A stretch of 64,000 bases of DNA from Ailurus styani (Eukaryota; Chordata; Mammalia; Carnivora; Ailuridae), in the NCBI GenBank assembly GCA_002007465.1, contig LNAC01000849.1:122751-186750 (forward strand). The letters run 5' to 3'. Positions 25,591-36,900 of the stretch are shown in pieces (position 1 is the stretch's first letter; each line of letters begins with the position of its first letter). Position numbers and translations under genes: made by a program. The notes under the pieces were generated by a model. It was not told the origin of the DNA. It did no database searches and worked only from the letters and a program-made list of their open reading frames with translations.

Positions 25591-25929
25591 AATATCATAG
25601 AGACACACAGAAATGCCTTTGGCTATGAGAATTTATTGGGAGCACAGGAGCGGAGAATATCATACTGTTTCACTGGACATACACTCAGGCCTCCTGGAGA
25701 ATGGGGCTCTCGTTCTGTGTCCTGGTAATTACAGTAACGATAGCAATAGCTCTATTGGCATTCTTCCTGGTCTAGTGACTGCTGTACTATTGCAATTTAG
25801 CTCCTCAGCATCTATTTTGTACTGCTCTTTCTTCTTCATGACACATATACTTTCCAATAGAGAATCATATTGGTTTGATTAACACATATTCAGGGTAGGG
25901 TCCTTATAGTGATTGCTAGTTACTGAATT
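25591..25929. other. No feature recognised
   Basis: The 89-codon frame at 25613-25882 has no family motif, and its last third is hydrophobic by composition only. I do not call it a gene. Confidence 0.4.
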
Positions 25930-26140
25930 CTTTCTAGGGCCCAGGTGCTTTTTATATATTGTTTCATTTCAACCTAGTAAAAATCATATGAAAGAAGTAT
26001 AGTTCATATCCCTTTTTACAAATAGGGAAACTGATGCTTAGAATGGTTACATAAATATGCCAAAGTCACCTAGCTAGTAAGTGGTGGAGTGGGTGAGTCC
26101 AGTGTCCACGCTCTCAGTAACTCCACCCATGTTCCCAATC
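25930..26140 (-). repeat. MIR SINE remnant
   Basis: Good antisense MIR match: 'tacaaatagggaaactgatg', 'aaagtcacctagctagtaag', 'tggtggagtgggtgagtcc'. Confidence 0.8.
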
Positions 26141-27865
26141 ACGGCCTCTTACTGGTTTGTGTTATTACTCTGCAATAAAAGCACACCAATCCGGTTTAGT
26201 ATTAGTCTCCATAAAATAAAACAGGTAGTATAATTTATTCTAAGAACTATTACCCTGATGCAGTAGATTTAATTTGCATTTTTTAAAATGCTAACATAGC
26301 TATATTCTGATTTTTAAGGCACAGATTAAGCACTCTTGTAACCAAATGTGATACTTATCTTTGTACTTTTTCTCTATATTTTTGCTCTATTAGAGCAATT
26401 CCAGAACCAAGAGTGAATACCCTAGAAGTAAAATGATAATGACTCTCTATGAATATACTCTAGAATTCAGTGGGAGAGGAGCAGCAAAAGGGAGGTGATC
26501 AGTCTCTATGGTTAGCTGCTATAACTTCAGGACAATAAAGTATCTAACACTTTCAATTACATTTCAGATTTCTTGGCTATAGCCATAGAACCTAGAACTA
26601 TGTTTTGAATTTAACAGGCACTCAAGAAGTTCGAATGGGCAATGAAAAGTGACTATACGTTTTTCTTAATGTCTATAGCCTGTTTGCATTGACTTATTGC
26701 AAATAAAAAACGTACAAGTAATAGGGAATATTTTCCATGGACTGGAAAGTAGGGTTAAATAAAAATGGCAAAAGCAGTTCCACATATTTTTAGGGCAAAT
26801 GACATCAGCATTGAAACACCAACTGGCCAATGAAAGGCTGCTAACAAGGAAATAGGTAAGTTGAGTAAAATTGCAGCTTTTAAAAAACTTGACTACAGAA
26901 TGGACAGTGCCTGTTAAATATTTTCCAGAGCCTAGGAAATCCAGACCCAGCTAACAGGAATAATTCAGGATCCACAGCCGTTTTACATCCCCTCTGAATG
27001 CAGAAGTCAGTAGCAGAGAGAGTGTCTAGAAAATCACCTAAATTCACTAAAGCCTGGGCATCTGGTAGAATACAAAGAAGCAGTTCTTATAAAACAAAGT
27101 AAGAACAAGAGACCATAAATCCCTAGCAGGGAGAAAGAAAAGAACCATGAAAACAATATGGTACTGATGCACCCAGCTCCAAAAAAAAAGGAATCTAACT
27201 AAAATCATTTGTGCAGGTATTACAAAATGGTGCGTTCCACTGCCCCTGAATGATGGAAAACCTCCACGAATAAAATTCCACAAAACACACGAGCCCTTAC
27301 TATAATCCAATATATTCCAGGCACATCTGGATTATAAACACTTAACTGGCATAAAGAATATAAAATTTTCAAGTATGACTGATTCAAAACTAAGTAAAGC
27401 TGAATCTTTAAAATGTAGATAATATGAACCAATATATCAATTGATCTGAATATTAAAATACTAATATTAAAATTACTGCCTTTTCATAAATAAAAATGAT
27501 ACAAAGGTTTATTTTAGTCAATTTTATAAATACCACTTTTTCTAACACCTTCCCTATTAAGCTAAAAAGCATAAACTCAGAATATTAATTGGTTGGGTCA
27601 ATGCAATTAATTTAGTTAGACCTAAAGAAAATTGTATCACAATGAAATAAATTTTTGGTATTGAGCACAAGAGAAAGGGAAACAATCTAGTACAGAATAA
27701 ACACATCTGAGCCTAGCATGCCATGCACTAAGCAGCAAAACACTGAAAAATATGAAATATAAGTACATGAGAAGGAAGAAAGATTATAACAGAAGGAACT
27801 TGTCCTACATTCTCAGCTTCTCTGGTCTTTCCTTCCTTCATGCTTCTCCACCTCAATTTTTGCAA
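26141..27865. other. No gene recognised
   Basis: AT-rich sequence. A weak L2/MIR-like end ('ttaacaggcactcaag') occurs near 26612-26627. Minus frames at 27047-27432 lack motifs. Confidence 0.4.
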
Positions 27866-27889
27866 TAGATCTCTATTTGAGGTTCATAC

Positions 27890-28085
27890 ACATATATGTT
27901 ACATGCAATCCTCAGCTCTGTATACACATTAGTATCACCTGGAAAGCTTTGAAAAATATACATGTCTGGCCCAACCCCAGACTCCTTATGTGTATCCTAC
28001 TACGTAAGGTTGAGGAACAGGCATAGATATTTTAACAACATTTCAAGTCTGGGTTGATAGTCACTGCTGAAGAACTCAAACAAAG
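27890..28085. mobile_element. hAT-Charlie MITE, MER5-like
   Basis: Order 'tagtatcacctggaaagct', 'catgtctggcccaacccca', 'tattttaacaacat', 'agtcactgctg' fits a MER5A-type element. Confidence 0.6.
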
Positions 28086-28402
28086 AAATGAATGCTGCTT
28101 CTCTAAGAAAAATAAGTCTGTGAATGGCATTTGATTATTTTAGAAATTCAGAAAGTGTTTCATTCTTACTACTAAATTTGAAAAGAGAATATATATTTTG
28201 TCAAAAAAATAGGCTCATTGTAACTAGGCATTAATATCTAAATCTGTACCATTATCAGAAACATGGAACAGGGATAATACAAAAAGCATGAATCACTACC
28301 TTTTAAGGACCAGGAATGTATGTAAAATGTAGTTCCAATTTGCCTTATGACTTTCTATAAGGTTAATGAACTTGTTAGAAGTATACTAATCCGGAGGAGC
28401 GG

Positions 28403-28413
28403 CAAGATGGCGG
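28403..28413 (+). promoter_or_regulatory. YY1-like site at L1 start
   Basis: CAAGATGGCGG lies about 10 bp from the L1 5' end. It matches the YY1 core AAGATGGC found at the same place in human L1, where it helps set the transcription start. Confidence 0.75.
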
Positions 28414-29692
28414 AGGAGTAGGAGACCGATTATCATCAGGTCCCAGGAATTCACCCAGAGAGCTATCAAACCATTCTGAACACCTACAAATTCTACCGGA
28501 AATCGAAGAGAAGAAGAGCAGCAAGTCTAGGAACAGAAAATCGACCACTTTCTGGAAGGTAGGACGTGCGGAGAAGTGAATCTGCGGCGACGGGAAGATA
28601 GACCCCGGGGGGAGGGGCCGGCTGCCGGCAAGGGAGCGAGCAGCGGAGCACAGACTCAGAACTGTGAGAAGTCGGCTCCACTGAGGGACGTCGCCCCAGA
28701 GACCAAGCGGGGGGTGAAGCCCCTGCAGGGACAGTGTGGTCTCAGGACCCACGGGGACACAAAAAGACCAGGGGTGTCTGAGCGCGACCGAGCTCCCAGG
28801 TCTCAGAGAGAAGCCGGCGGGAGAGACGGAGCTGAGCTGAGGTGTCTCTCAGCTTGGGGTTACCTTGGGCTGGGATCTGAAGCTCAGCCGGGCCACTGAT
28901 CTGTGAGCGGGGACCCCACGGGCGGCAGACCCGGAGAGACTCACCTTCCTCCTCCGGGAGCAGCAGTGCGGGACAGCTGCAGGAATCCGCCGGGTTTGGA
29001 GATTCTAAACGGGGCCGCGCCAGAGATAGAGACACCCAGTCACAGGCCGAGTGAGCTCGGAGCGCGGCTGGAGACCAGGAGATGGGAGGGACTGCTCTTC
29101 TCTGAGGCGGGCTGAGGGCTGAGGCCCCAAGCTCTCGGCTCCTCCGGGTCGGAGACTGGGAGCCGCCATTTTCAGTCCCGTCCTCCAACGAGGTACGGAA
29201 AGCGTTCAGGGAACAAAAGCTCCTGAGAGCGAACCCGAGCTGATTACTTAGCCTGGCCCCTGGCGAGGGCGGTGGGAATCCGCCTCGGGCAGAGACACTT
29301 GAGAATCATAGCAACAGGCCCCTCCCCCAGAAGACCAAGAGAAACAAACAAACAAACCATCCAGTCAAAGTCAAGTTCAAGACGGCTAAGCGTTGCGGAA
29401 CCCCAGAACTACGGAAAAGCAACGGAGACAATTCATGGCTTTTTCCCCATGATTCTTCAGTCGTTCAAAGTTCATTGATTTTTTTTTCTCTTTGAAATTT
29501 TTTCTTACTTTTTTCTTTTAAAATTTTTCCCTTTTCCTATTTTAACGTTCTTAACTCTTATATCGTATCAACACTTTTTATTCTCTTTTTTTAAAATTTT
29601 CATTGTTATAATCATATTTTATCCCTTCATTGTTTTTAACCTTATTTTTTTGGATACTTATAGGGTCTGTTCAATTCACCAATCTAATAGAG

Positions 29693-29770
29693 AGAGATAG
29701 AGATAGATAGAGATAGAGATAGATATAGATATGGAGTCATAGACATAGATATAGAAACAGAAATAGATAA
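29693..29770 (+). repeat. (GATA)n-like tract in L1 5' UTR
   Basis: Interrupted 'gatagatagagatagag' repeats within the T-rich part of the 5' UTR. Confidence 0.85.
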
Positions 29771-29814
29771 TATAGATACAGGATTTTGTTTTATTCATTT
29801 TTGTTTAGTTTTTG

Positions 29815-29940
29815 TATGATTTTGGGTTTTTGGGTTTTTGTTTGTTTGTTTGTTTGTTAGTTTTTGGATTTGGTTTTTTTTGTTTTTTGTTTTTTGTTTT
29901 TTGTTTTTTTGTTTTTTTTTTTTTTTCCCCTCTTACTTTT
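29815..29940 (+). repeat. T/G-rich low-complexity tract in L1 5' UTR
   Basis: Runs of (TTTG)n and poly-T just upstream of ORF1. The frame 29812-30015 translates this tract and is not a gene. Confidence 0.85.
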
Positions 29941-30047
29941 CTACCCAGTTCCAGGTCTCTTCTGAGTAGGTTAGTGTATATTTCTCTGGGGTCATCGCTA
30001 CCCCTTAGTATTTAGTTCTCTCATCCATCTATTCCTATCTGCATAAA

Positions 30048-30965
30048 ATGACAAGGCGGAAAAAATCAACACAAAAAAAAGAACAAGAGCCAGTAATGAC
30101 GGCTAGGGACCTAATCAATGCGGACATTAGTAATATGACAGAACCAGAGTTCAGAATGACGATTCTTAAGGTGCTGGCTGGGCTTGAAAAAAAAATGGAA
30201 GAAAATAGAGAAGCTGTCTCTAAAGAAATAAAAGACCTTTCTGGAGAAATAAAAGAACTAAAATCTAACCAAGCTGAAATCAAAAAAGCTATTAATGAGG
30301 TGCAATTGAAAATGGAGGCTCTTACTGCTAGGATAAATGAAGCAGAAGATAGAATTAGTGATTTAGAAGACAAAATGTCAGAGAAAAAAGAAGAGGATGA
30401 AAAGAGAGACAAACAACTACTGGACCATGAGGAGAGAATTCGAGAGATAAGTGATGCCATAAGACGAAACAATATTAGAATAATTGGGATCCCAGAAGAG
30501 GACGAGATTGAGAGAGGGCCAGAAGGTATATTGGAGCAGATCTTAATACAGAATTTCCCTAATCTGGCAAAGGGAACAAGCATCAAAATCCAGGAGGCAC
30601 AGAGAAGCCCCCCCAAAATTAATAAAAATAGGTCCACACCCCGTCATCTAATAGTAAAACTTACAAGTCTTAGTGACAAAGAGAAAATCCTGAAAGCAGC
30701 TCGGGACAAGAGGTCTATAACATACAATGGTAGAAATATTAGATTGTCAGCAGACCTATCCACAGAGACCTGGCAGGCCAGAAAGAGCTGGCATGATGTA
30801 TTCAGAGCACTAAATGAGAAAAATCTGCAGCCAAGAATACTATATCCAGCTAGGCTCTCACTGAAAATAGAAGGAGAGATAAAAATCTTCCAGGACAAAC
30901 AAAAACTCAAGGAATTTGCAAACACCAAGCCAGCCCTACAGGAAATATTGAAAGGGGTCCTCTAA
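30048..30965 (+). CDS. ORF1: L1 ORF1 protein (RNA-binding chaperone)
   Basis: A 305-residue protein, somewhat shorter than the human form (338). In the family it trimerises, coats L1 RNA and acts as a nucleic-acid chaperone in the cytoplasmic L1 particle. Seen here: a basic N-terminus (MTRRKKSTQKK), a long Glu/Lys-rich coiled coil at about 40-135 with regular hydrophobic spacing, an RRM-like domain at about 141-235 starting NNIRIIGIPE and containing TPRHLIVKL (197-205), and a C-terminal domain from about 240 with QPRILYPARLSLKIEGEIK. The ATG follows the T-rich leader and fits the family start. No stop or frameshift interrupts it, and ORF2 begins 79 bp after its stop. Length variation usually lies in the coiled coil. 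Confidence 0.97.
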   Translation: MTRRKKSTQKKEQEPVMTARDLINADISNMTEPEFRMTILKVLAGLEKKMEENREAVSKEIKDLSGEIKELKSNQAEIKKAINEVQLKMEALTARINEAEDRISDLEDKMSEKKEEDEKRDKQLLDHEERIREISDAIRRNNIRIIGIPEEDEIERGPEGILEQILIQNFPNLAKGTSIKIQEAQRSPPKINKNRSTPRHLIVKLTSLSDKEKILKAARDKRSITYNGRNIRLSADLSTETWQARKSWHDVFRALNEKNLQPRILYPARLSLKIEGEIKIFQDKQKLKEFANTKPALQEILKGVL

Positions 30966-31044
30966 GCAAAGAGAACCTTAAAGAAACATAGACCAGAAAG
31001 GAAGAAACACAATATACAGTAACAGTCACCTTACAGGCAATACA
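30966..31044 (+). other. L1 inter-ORF spacer
   Basis: 79 bp separate the ORF1 stop from the ORF2 ATG. In known L1s the same bicistronic RNA makes ORF2 at low level by unconventional reinitiation. No distinctive structure is obvious. Confidence 0.8.
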
Positions 31045-34000
31045 ATGGCTCTAAATGTATATCTCTCAATAGTTACTCTGAATGTAAATGGACTAAATGC
31101 CCCAACTAAAAGACACAGGGTATCAGAATGGATAAAAAAACAAGACCCATCGATATGCTGTCTACAAGAAACTCATCTTACACGCAAAGACACCTCCAGA
31201 TTTAAAGTGAGGGGATGGAAAACAATTTACCATGCCAATGGACAGCAAAAGAAAGCTGGAGTGGCAATCCTTATATCAGATAAACTAGACTTTAAGGCAA
31301 AGAATATCATAAGAGATGAAGAAGGACACTATATCATACTAAAAGGATCTGTCCAACAAGAAGATCTAACAATCATAAATATCTATGCCCCTAACATGGG
31401 AGCAGCCAATTATATAAACCAATTAATAACAAAATCAAAGAAACACATTGACAAGAATACAATATTAGTAGGGGACTTGAACACCCCCCTTACTGAAATG
31501 GACAGATCATCAAAGCAAAAGATCAACAAGGAAATAAAGGCTTTAAATGACACCCTGGACCAGTTGGACATCACAGATATATTCAGAACATTCCATCCCA
31601 AAACAACAGAATACACATTCTTCTCCAGTGCACATGGAACATTCTCCAGAATAGACCATATTCTGGGTCACAAATCAGGTCTCAACAGGTACCAAAAGAT
31701 TGGGATCATTCCCTGCATATTTTCAGACCATAATGCTCTGAAACTAGAACTCAACCACAAAAGGAAAGTTGGAAAGACCTCAAATACATGGAGGCTGAAG
31801 AACACCCTACTCAAGAATGAATGGGTCAACCAGGAAATTAAAGAAGAATTAAAAAAATTCATGGAAACAAATGAAAATGAAAACACAACTGTTCAAAATC
31901 TTTGGGATACAGCAAAAGCAGTCCTAAGAGGAAAGTATATAGCAATACAAGCCTTTCTCAAGAAACAAGAAAGGTCTCAAGTACACAACCTAACTCTACA
32001 CCTACAAAAGCTAGAGAAAGAACAGCAAAGAAAGGCTACACCCAGCAGGAGAAGAGAAATCATAAAGATCAGAGCAGAAATCAATGAAATAGAAACCAAA
32101 AGAACAGTGGAACAAATCAATGAAACTAGGAGCTGGTTCTTTGAAAGAATTAATAAGATTGATAAACCCCTGGCCAGACTTATCCAAAAGAAAAGAGAAA
32201 GGACTCAAATTAATAAAATCATGAATGAAAGAGGAGAGATCACAACCAACACCAAAGAAATACAAACAATTCTAAGAACATATTATGAGCAACTCTACAC
32301 CAGCAAATTTGACAATCTGGAAGAAATGGATGCATTCTTAGAGAAATATAAACTACCAAAACTGAACCAGGAAGAAACTGAAGACCTGAATAGACCCATC
32401 ACCAGTAAGGAGATTGAAGCAGTCATCAAAAATCTCCCAACGAACAAGAGCCCAGGGCCAGACGGCTTCCCAGGGGAATTCTACCAAACATTTAAAGAAG
32501 AATTAATACCTATTCTCCTGAAACTGTTCCAAAAAATAGAATTGGAAGGAAAACTTCCAAACTCCTTTTATGAGGCCAGCATTACCTTGATCCCCAAACC
32601 AGGCAAAGACCCCATCAAGAAGGAGAATTACAGACCAATATCTTTGATGAATACGGATGCAAAAATCCTCAACAAAATACTAGCCAATAGGATCCAGCAG
32701 CACATAAAAAGGATTATTCACCACGACCAAGTGGGATTTATTCCTGGGATGCAAGGTTGGTTTAACATTCGCAAATCAATCAATGTGATACAAGACATTA
32801 ATAAAAGAAAGAACAAGAACCATATGATCCTCTCAATAGATGCTGAAAAAGCATTTGACAAAGTACAGCACCCTTTCTTAATCAAAACTCTTCATAGTGT
32901 AGGCATAGAGGGTACATACCTCAATATCATCAAAGCCATCTACGAAAAACCCACAGCGAATATCATTCTCAATGGAGAAAAACTGAGAGCTTTTCCCCTA
33001 AAGTCAGGAACACGGCAAGGCTGTCCACTATCACCACTGCTATTCAACATAGTACTAGAAGTCCTAGCCTCAGCAATCAGACAACAAAAAGAAATAAAAG
33101 GCATCCAAATCGGCAAGGAAGAGGTCAAACTCTCACTCTTTGCAGATGATATGATACTTTATGTGGAAAACCCAAAGGACTCCACTCCAAAACTGCTAGC
33201 ACTCATACAGGAATTCAGTCAAGTGTCAGGATATAAAATCAATGCACAGAAATCAGTTGCATTTCTATATACCAACAACAAAACAGAAGAAAGAGAAATT
33301 AAAGAGTCAATCCCATTTACAATTGCACCCAAAACCATAAGATACCTAGGAATAAACCTAACCAAAGAGGCAAAGAATCTGTATTCAGAAAACTATAAAG
33401 TACTCATGAAAGAAATTGAGGAAGACACAAAGAAGTGGAAAAACATTCCATGCTCATGGATGGGTAGAATAAATATTGTGAAAATGTCTATGCTACCTAG
33501 AGCAATCTACACATTTAATGCAATCCCCATCAAAATACCAGCAATTTATTTCAAAGAAATGGAACAAATAATCCTAAAATTTATATGGAACCAGAAAAGA
33601 CCCCGAATAGCCAAAGGAATGTTGAAAAAAAAAAGCAAAGTTGGCGGCATCACAATTCCAGATTTCAAGCTCTATTACAAAGCTGTCATCATCAAGACAG
33701 TATGGTACTGGCACAAAAACAGACACATAGACCAGTGGAACAGAATAGAGAACCCAAAAATGGACCCTCAACTCTATGGTCAACTAATCTTCGACAAAGC
33801 AGGAAAGAATGTCCAGTGGGAAAAAGACAGTCTCTTCAACAAATGGTGTTGGGAAAACTGGTCAGCCACATGCAGAAAAATGAAACTGGATCATTTCCTG
33901 ACACCACACACAAAAATAGACTCAAAATGGATAAAAGACCTCAATGTGAGAAAGGAATCCATCAAAATCCTCGAGGAGAACACAGGCAGCAACCTCTTCG

Positions 34001-34860
34001 ACCTCAACCGCAGCAACTTCTTCCTAGGAACCTCACCAAAGGCAAGGGAAGCAAGGGCAAAAATGAACTATTGGGACTTCATCAAGATTAAAAGCTTTTG
34101 CACAGCAAAGGAAACAGTCAACAAAACCAAAAGACAACTGACAGAATGGGAGAAGATATTTGCAAATGACATATCAGATAAAGGGCTAGTATCCAAAATC
34201 TATAAAGAGCTTCTCAAACTCAACACCCATAAAACAAATAACCCAGTCAAGAAATGGGCAGAAGACATGAACAGACATTTCTCCAAAGAAGACATCCAAA
34301 TGGCCAACAGACACATGAGAAAGTGCTCAACATCACTCGGCATCAGAGAAATACAAATTAAAACCACAGCGAGATACCACCTTACACCAGTCAGAATGGC
34401 TAAAATCAACAAGTCAGGAAATGACAGATGTTGGCGAGGTTGCGGAGAAAGGGGAACCCTCCTACACTGTTGGTGGGAATGCAAGCTGGTGCAGCCACTC
34501 TGGAAAACAGTATGGAGATTCCTCAAAAAGTTGAAAATGGAGCTACCCTACGACCCAGCAATCGCACTACTGGGTATTTATCCTAAAGACACAAAGGTAG
34601 TGTTCCTCAGGGGCACGTGCACCCGAATGTTTATAGCAGCAATGTCCACAATAGCCAAACTATGGAAAGAACCTAGATGTCCATCAACAGATGAATGGAT
34701 AAAGAAGATGTGGTATATATATACAATGGAATACTATGCAGCTATCAAAAGAAACGAAATCTTGCCGTTTGCAACGACATGGATGGAACTGGAGGGTATT
34801 ATGCTGAGCGAAATAAGTCAATCAGAGAAAGACAATTATCATATGATCTCTCTGATATGA
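31045..34860 (+). CDS. ORF2: L1 ORF2 protein (endonuclease / reverse transcriptase)
   Basis: A 1271-residue protein (human 1275) that nicks target DNA and copies L1 or SINE RNA from the nick. The N-terminal apurinic-type endonuclease (1-~240) has N13 (TLNVNG), E42 (QETHL), D144 and N146 (VGDLNT), D204 (RIDH), and D228-H229 (SDH): every catalytic residue, each one position earlier than in human. The reverse transcriptase (about 450-770) has the KSPGPDG and RPISL motifs, D599 (SIDAEKAFD), [12 protein letters not shown] (656-667) and FADD (699-702). The C-terminal Cys-rich segment has C1129, C1133, H1141 and C1146. No stop or frameshift is present. The start [11 protein letters not shown] sits right before the endonuclease, as in relatives. 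Confidence 0.98.
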   Translation: MALNVYLSIVTLNVNGLNAPTKRHRVSEWIKKQDPSICCLQETHLTRKDTSRFKVRGWKTIYHANGQQKKAGVAILISDKLDFKAKNIIRDEEGHYIILKGSVQQEDLTIINIYAPNMGAANYINQLITKSKKHIDKNTILVGDLNTPLTEMDRSSKQKINKEIKALNDTLDQLDITDIFRTFHPKTTEYTFFSSAHGTFSRIDHILGHKSGLNRYQKIGIIPCIFSDHNALKLELNHKRKVGKTSNTWRLKNTLLKNEWVNQEIKEELKKFMETNENENTTVQNLWDTAKAVLRGKYIAIQAFLKKQERSQVHNLTLHLQKLEKEQQRKATPSRRREIIKIRAEINEIETKRTVEQINETRSWFFERINKIDKPLARLIQKKRERTQINKIMNERGEITTNTKEIQTILRTYYEQLYTSKFDNLEEMDAFLEKYKLPKLNQEETEDLNRPITSKEIEAVIKNLPTNKSPGPDGFPGEFYQTFKEELIPILLKLFQKIELEGKLPNSFYEASITLIPKPGKDPIKKENYRPISLMNTDAKILNKILANRIQQHIKRIIHHDQVGFIPGMQGWFNIRKSINVIQDINKRKNKNHMILSIDAEKAFDKVQHPFLIKTLHSVGIEGTYLNIIKAIYEKPTANIILNGEKLRAFPLKSGTRQGCPLSPLLFNIVLEVLASAIRQQKEIKGIQIGKEEVKLSLFADDMILYVENPKDSTPKLLALIQEFSQVSGYKINAQKSVAFLYTNNKTEEREIKESIPFTIAPKTIRYLGINLTKEAKNLYSENYKVLMKEIEEDTKKWKNIPCSWMGRINIVKMSMLPRAIYTFNAIPIKIPAIYFKEMEQIILKFIWNQKRPRIAKGMLKKKSKVGGITIPDFKLYYKAVIIKTVWYWHKNRHIDQWNRIENPKMDPQLYGQLIFDKAGKNVQWEKDSLFNKWCWENWSATCRKMKLDHFLTPHTKIDSKWIKDLNVRKESIKILEENTGSNLFDLNRSNFFLGTSPKAREARAKMNYWDFIKIKSFCTAKETVNKTKRQLTEWEKIFANDISDKGLVSKIYKELLKLNTHKTNNPVKKWAEDMNRHFSKEDIQMANRHMRKCSTSLGIREIQIKTTARYHLTPVRMAKINKSGNDRCWRGCGERGTLLHCWWECKLVQPLWKTVWRFLKKLKMELPYDPAIALLGIYPKDTKVVFLRGTCTRMFIAAMSTIAKLWKEPRCPSTDEWIKKMWYIYTMEYYAAIKRNEILPFATTWMELEGIMLSEISQSEKDNYHMISLI

Positions 34861-35118
34861 GGAACTTGAGGGGCAGGGTGGGGGGTTGTGGGGGGTAGGG
34901 AGGGAAAAATAATGAAACAAGATGGGATGGGGAAGGAGACAAACCATAAGAGACTTCTAATCTCACAAAACAAACTGAGGGTTACTGGGGGGTGGGAGGG
35001 TAGGGATAGGGTGGATGGGTTATGGACATTGGGGAGGGTTTGTGCTTTGGTGAATGCTGTGAAAGATGTAAGCCTGATGATTCACAGACCTGTACCCCTT
35101 GGGCAAATAAAAAAAAAA
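34861..35118 (+). other. L1 3' UTR, AATAAA and poly-A tail
   Basis: Short 3' UTR with two G-run clusters (34869-34904 and 34985-35020), the latter within 'ggggggtgggagggtaggg'. AATAAA is at 35106-35111, followed at once by the A-tail that ends at the right-hand duplication. Confidence 0.9.
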
Positions 35119-35134
35119 AGAAGTATACTAATCC

Positions 35135-35593
35135 TGTTGCTAAGCAACTAAATTTTCTGTGCACCTCCAAAATAAGAATCCCAAATTATTAAGCATTTTA
35201 AGAGGCTAATTCAGGACTGGCGTGTTGTTTTAAGAGAAGAAGAGAATGAAGTATTTTTATGAGAGCCATTCTCACCTGGAAGTTGTCCTAAGGAGTCAAA
35301 TCACATTACCAAGATGTATGAAAGACAATGAAGAAACTGTTGTCCCTCGGATGATGACCTTGAGTTTAGTAAGCTAACAGCTAGATCTAAACAACTAATT
35401 TGATAAATAAAAGATGTCCTAACACACTGATTGAGTGGTTGATTTTTTGAAACGCCTAAAACTAGATTCAAGCAACAGATATGAAGCCATGATATTAAAT
35501 AACAGTTGAAATAGACAATGTAGTGAGAATATGAAAATCCATATATTCTTCTTTCATAGCATTATAACTATTCCAAGGTATTTTAAATCTAGT
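35135..35593. other. No feature recognised
   Basis: Flanking single-copy-looking sequence. Confidence 0.4.
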
Positions 35594-35830
35594 AAAGAAA
35601 TATCCTTGTGCAGGGCGCCTGGGTGGCTCAGTGGGTTAAAGCCTCTGCCTTCAGCTCAGGTCATGATCTCAGGGTCCTGGGATCGAGGCCCGCATCGGGC
35701 TCCCTGCTCAGCGGAGAGCCTGCTTCCTCCTCTCTCTCTGCCTGCCTCTCTGCCTACATGTGATCTGATCTCTCTCTGTGTCAAATAAATAAATAAAATC
35801 TTTAAAAAAAAAAAGAAATATCCTTGTGCA
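35594..35830 (+). mobile_element. Can-SINE with 19-bp target duplication
   Basis: Young mustelid-type SINE from 'gggcgcctgggtggctcag' to poly-A. The duplication 'aaagaaatatccttgtgca' is perfect at 35594-35612 and 35812-35830. Confidence 0.97.
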
Positions 35831-36149
35831 TTTATTAAATTGCCCTTTCAGGACAAAGTTACAAATTTTAACATTCTTAACACATATATTATATTTATAA
35901 CAGTATATAACACTACTTATAGTATTTTAATTATATCTTAGTTGAATAGGTGAATTCTACAATTGTCTCCACTTTTGTAAATTAGTAAATATCAATTACT
36001 GTAAGACTAAATCCTTATGCTGCAAAGCAAGCTTACCTCAATCCAGCTGTGGTTCCTTTTCTAATGCAATGTCCTATGTATCTGCCTATAGAACCATGGA
36101 AACTAAGCATATCAAAGCAGTGGCTCATAGCATTTTCTAAGCCAGATTC

Positions 36150-36500
36150 CCTTGGTTAAAACTTGTCACCATCACATATTAGCTAACTGATCTTGAACAA
36201 ATTACTTTAGCTCTTTGATTCAGTTTCTATGAAATGGTAATACTCACATATTTACATCAAGGATTTTCAAAAATTACTTCACAAATGTATCATCTAAGAA
36301 TCATGTTAAGATTCTGTCACTCATTAATTGTGTTTAATATAGAATCTGATATTCTTTCATTTTTAAACTCTCCAGGTGATGCTTGTCAAACCTGCTGGTT
36401 ATTGCCAAACTTTGAGTAGCAGGATCGTGAGGGCTAGATGAGATAAGCCATGTAAAATCAGTGCTTTTCACACAGTAAGTGCTCTTATCATTAGCATTCT
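36150..36500 (+). repeat. MIR SINE remnant, split
   Basis: Sense MIR: 'tgatcttgaacaaattactt' with 'gattcagtttctatgaaatg' near 36190-36237, and the MIR 3' part 'gctagatgagataagcc' with 'cacacagtaagtgctc' near 36431-36485. About 160 bp between them are not MIR-like. Confidence 0.6.
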
Positions 36501-36639
36501 CAGAGAAATTAAAATTATGTGACCTACCTAATATATTTTTTATAGGTAACTGAGAACTTGAAATGACTTGGTCAATGCCACGTGAACTAATCCCAAGGAA
36601 GTCCTTGATTGTTGACCAAAGCTCCCTTGTCCATTTTCT

Positions 36640-36900
36640 CCAAACTTTGATCACATTATCCCTCTTCCCTCATCTAGAATGCACTCCAAATCTACTCTTT
36701 CTACACTAATGCCATGCATTCAAATCTTGGAACTTAACAGCACCTCTGGGAAGCCTTTTCCAATTGTCCAAATCTATATTATCTCCCTGCTCCTCTGAGT
36801 TGCAATTTTTCTCTTCTTTGCTAATCCTTTTGTACTTCCCACAGACACTTTCACTTAAAATATTAGAGCATAATCCAAATAAGCTAAATAAATGCATGAA
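36640..36900 (+). repeat. LINE-2 3' region remnant
   Basis: Sense L2-like order: 'tagaatgcactcc', 'cctctgggaagccttttcc', 'tccctgctcctctgagttgc'. Diverged; identified by phrase order only. Confidence 0.5.

Larger units (their letters stand above)
28393..30047 (+). promoter_or_regulatory. L1 5' UTR / internal promoter region
   Basis: Begins GGAGGAGCGGCAAGATGGCGG. The first ~900 bp are GC- and CpG-rich in an AT-rich window. From about 29466 the sequence becomes T-rich, with a GATA-like repeat (29693-29770) and T/G-rich runs (29815-29935) up to ORF1. In known mammalian L1s this region drives transcription from an internal RNA polymerase II promoter starting near base 1. That role is inferred here from position. 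CpG density suggests methylation control. Confidence 0.85.
28377..35134 (+). mobile_element. Full-length intact L1 retrotransposon
   Basis: Complete autonomous non-LTR retrotransposon. The body is 28393-35118 (6.73 kb), inside a perfect 16-bp duplication 'agaagtatactaatcc' at 28377-28392 and 35119-35134. The inferred bottom-strand cut, TTCT/AA, fits L1 endonuclease. Order: 5' UTR to 30047, ORF1 30048-30965, 79-bp spacer, ORF2 31045-34860, 3' UTR to about 35105, poly-A. Neither ORF is broken. The perfect duplication, intact frames and near-identical neighbours imply a recent insertion. Whether it moves today cannot be read from sequence. Confidence 0.98.

Noticed and set aside
25613..25882. 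89-codon frame that could be read as a small secreted or membrane protein
   Set aside because: No convincing signal peptide, family motif, promoter or splice context; chance frame.
28560..29290. CpG island as a host gene promoter
   Set aside because: The GC-rich block lies entirely within the L1 5' UTR, bounded by the element's own duplication, and no host exon follows.
30035..30637. 200-codon minus-strand frame
   Set aside because: It is antisense to L1 ORF1 in codon register; Ser/Leu/Ile-rich composition is what the reverse of a Lys/Glu-rich coiled coil gives.
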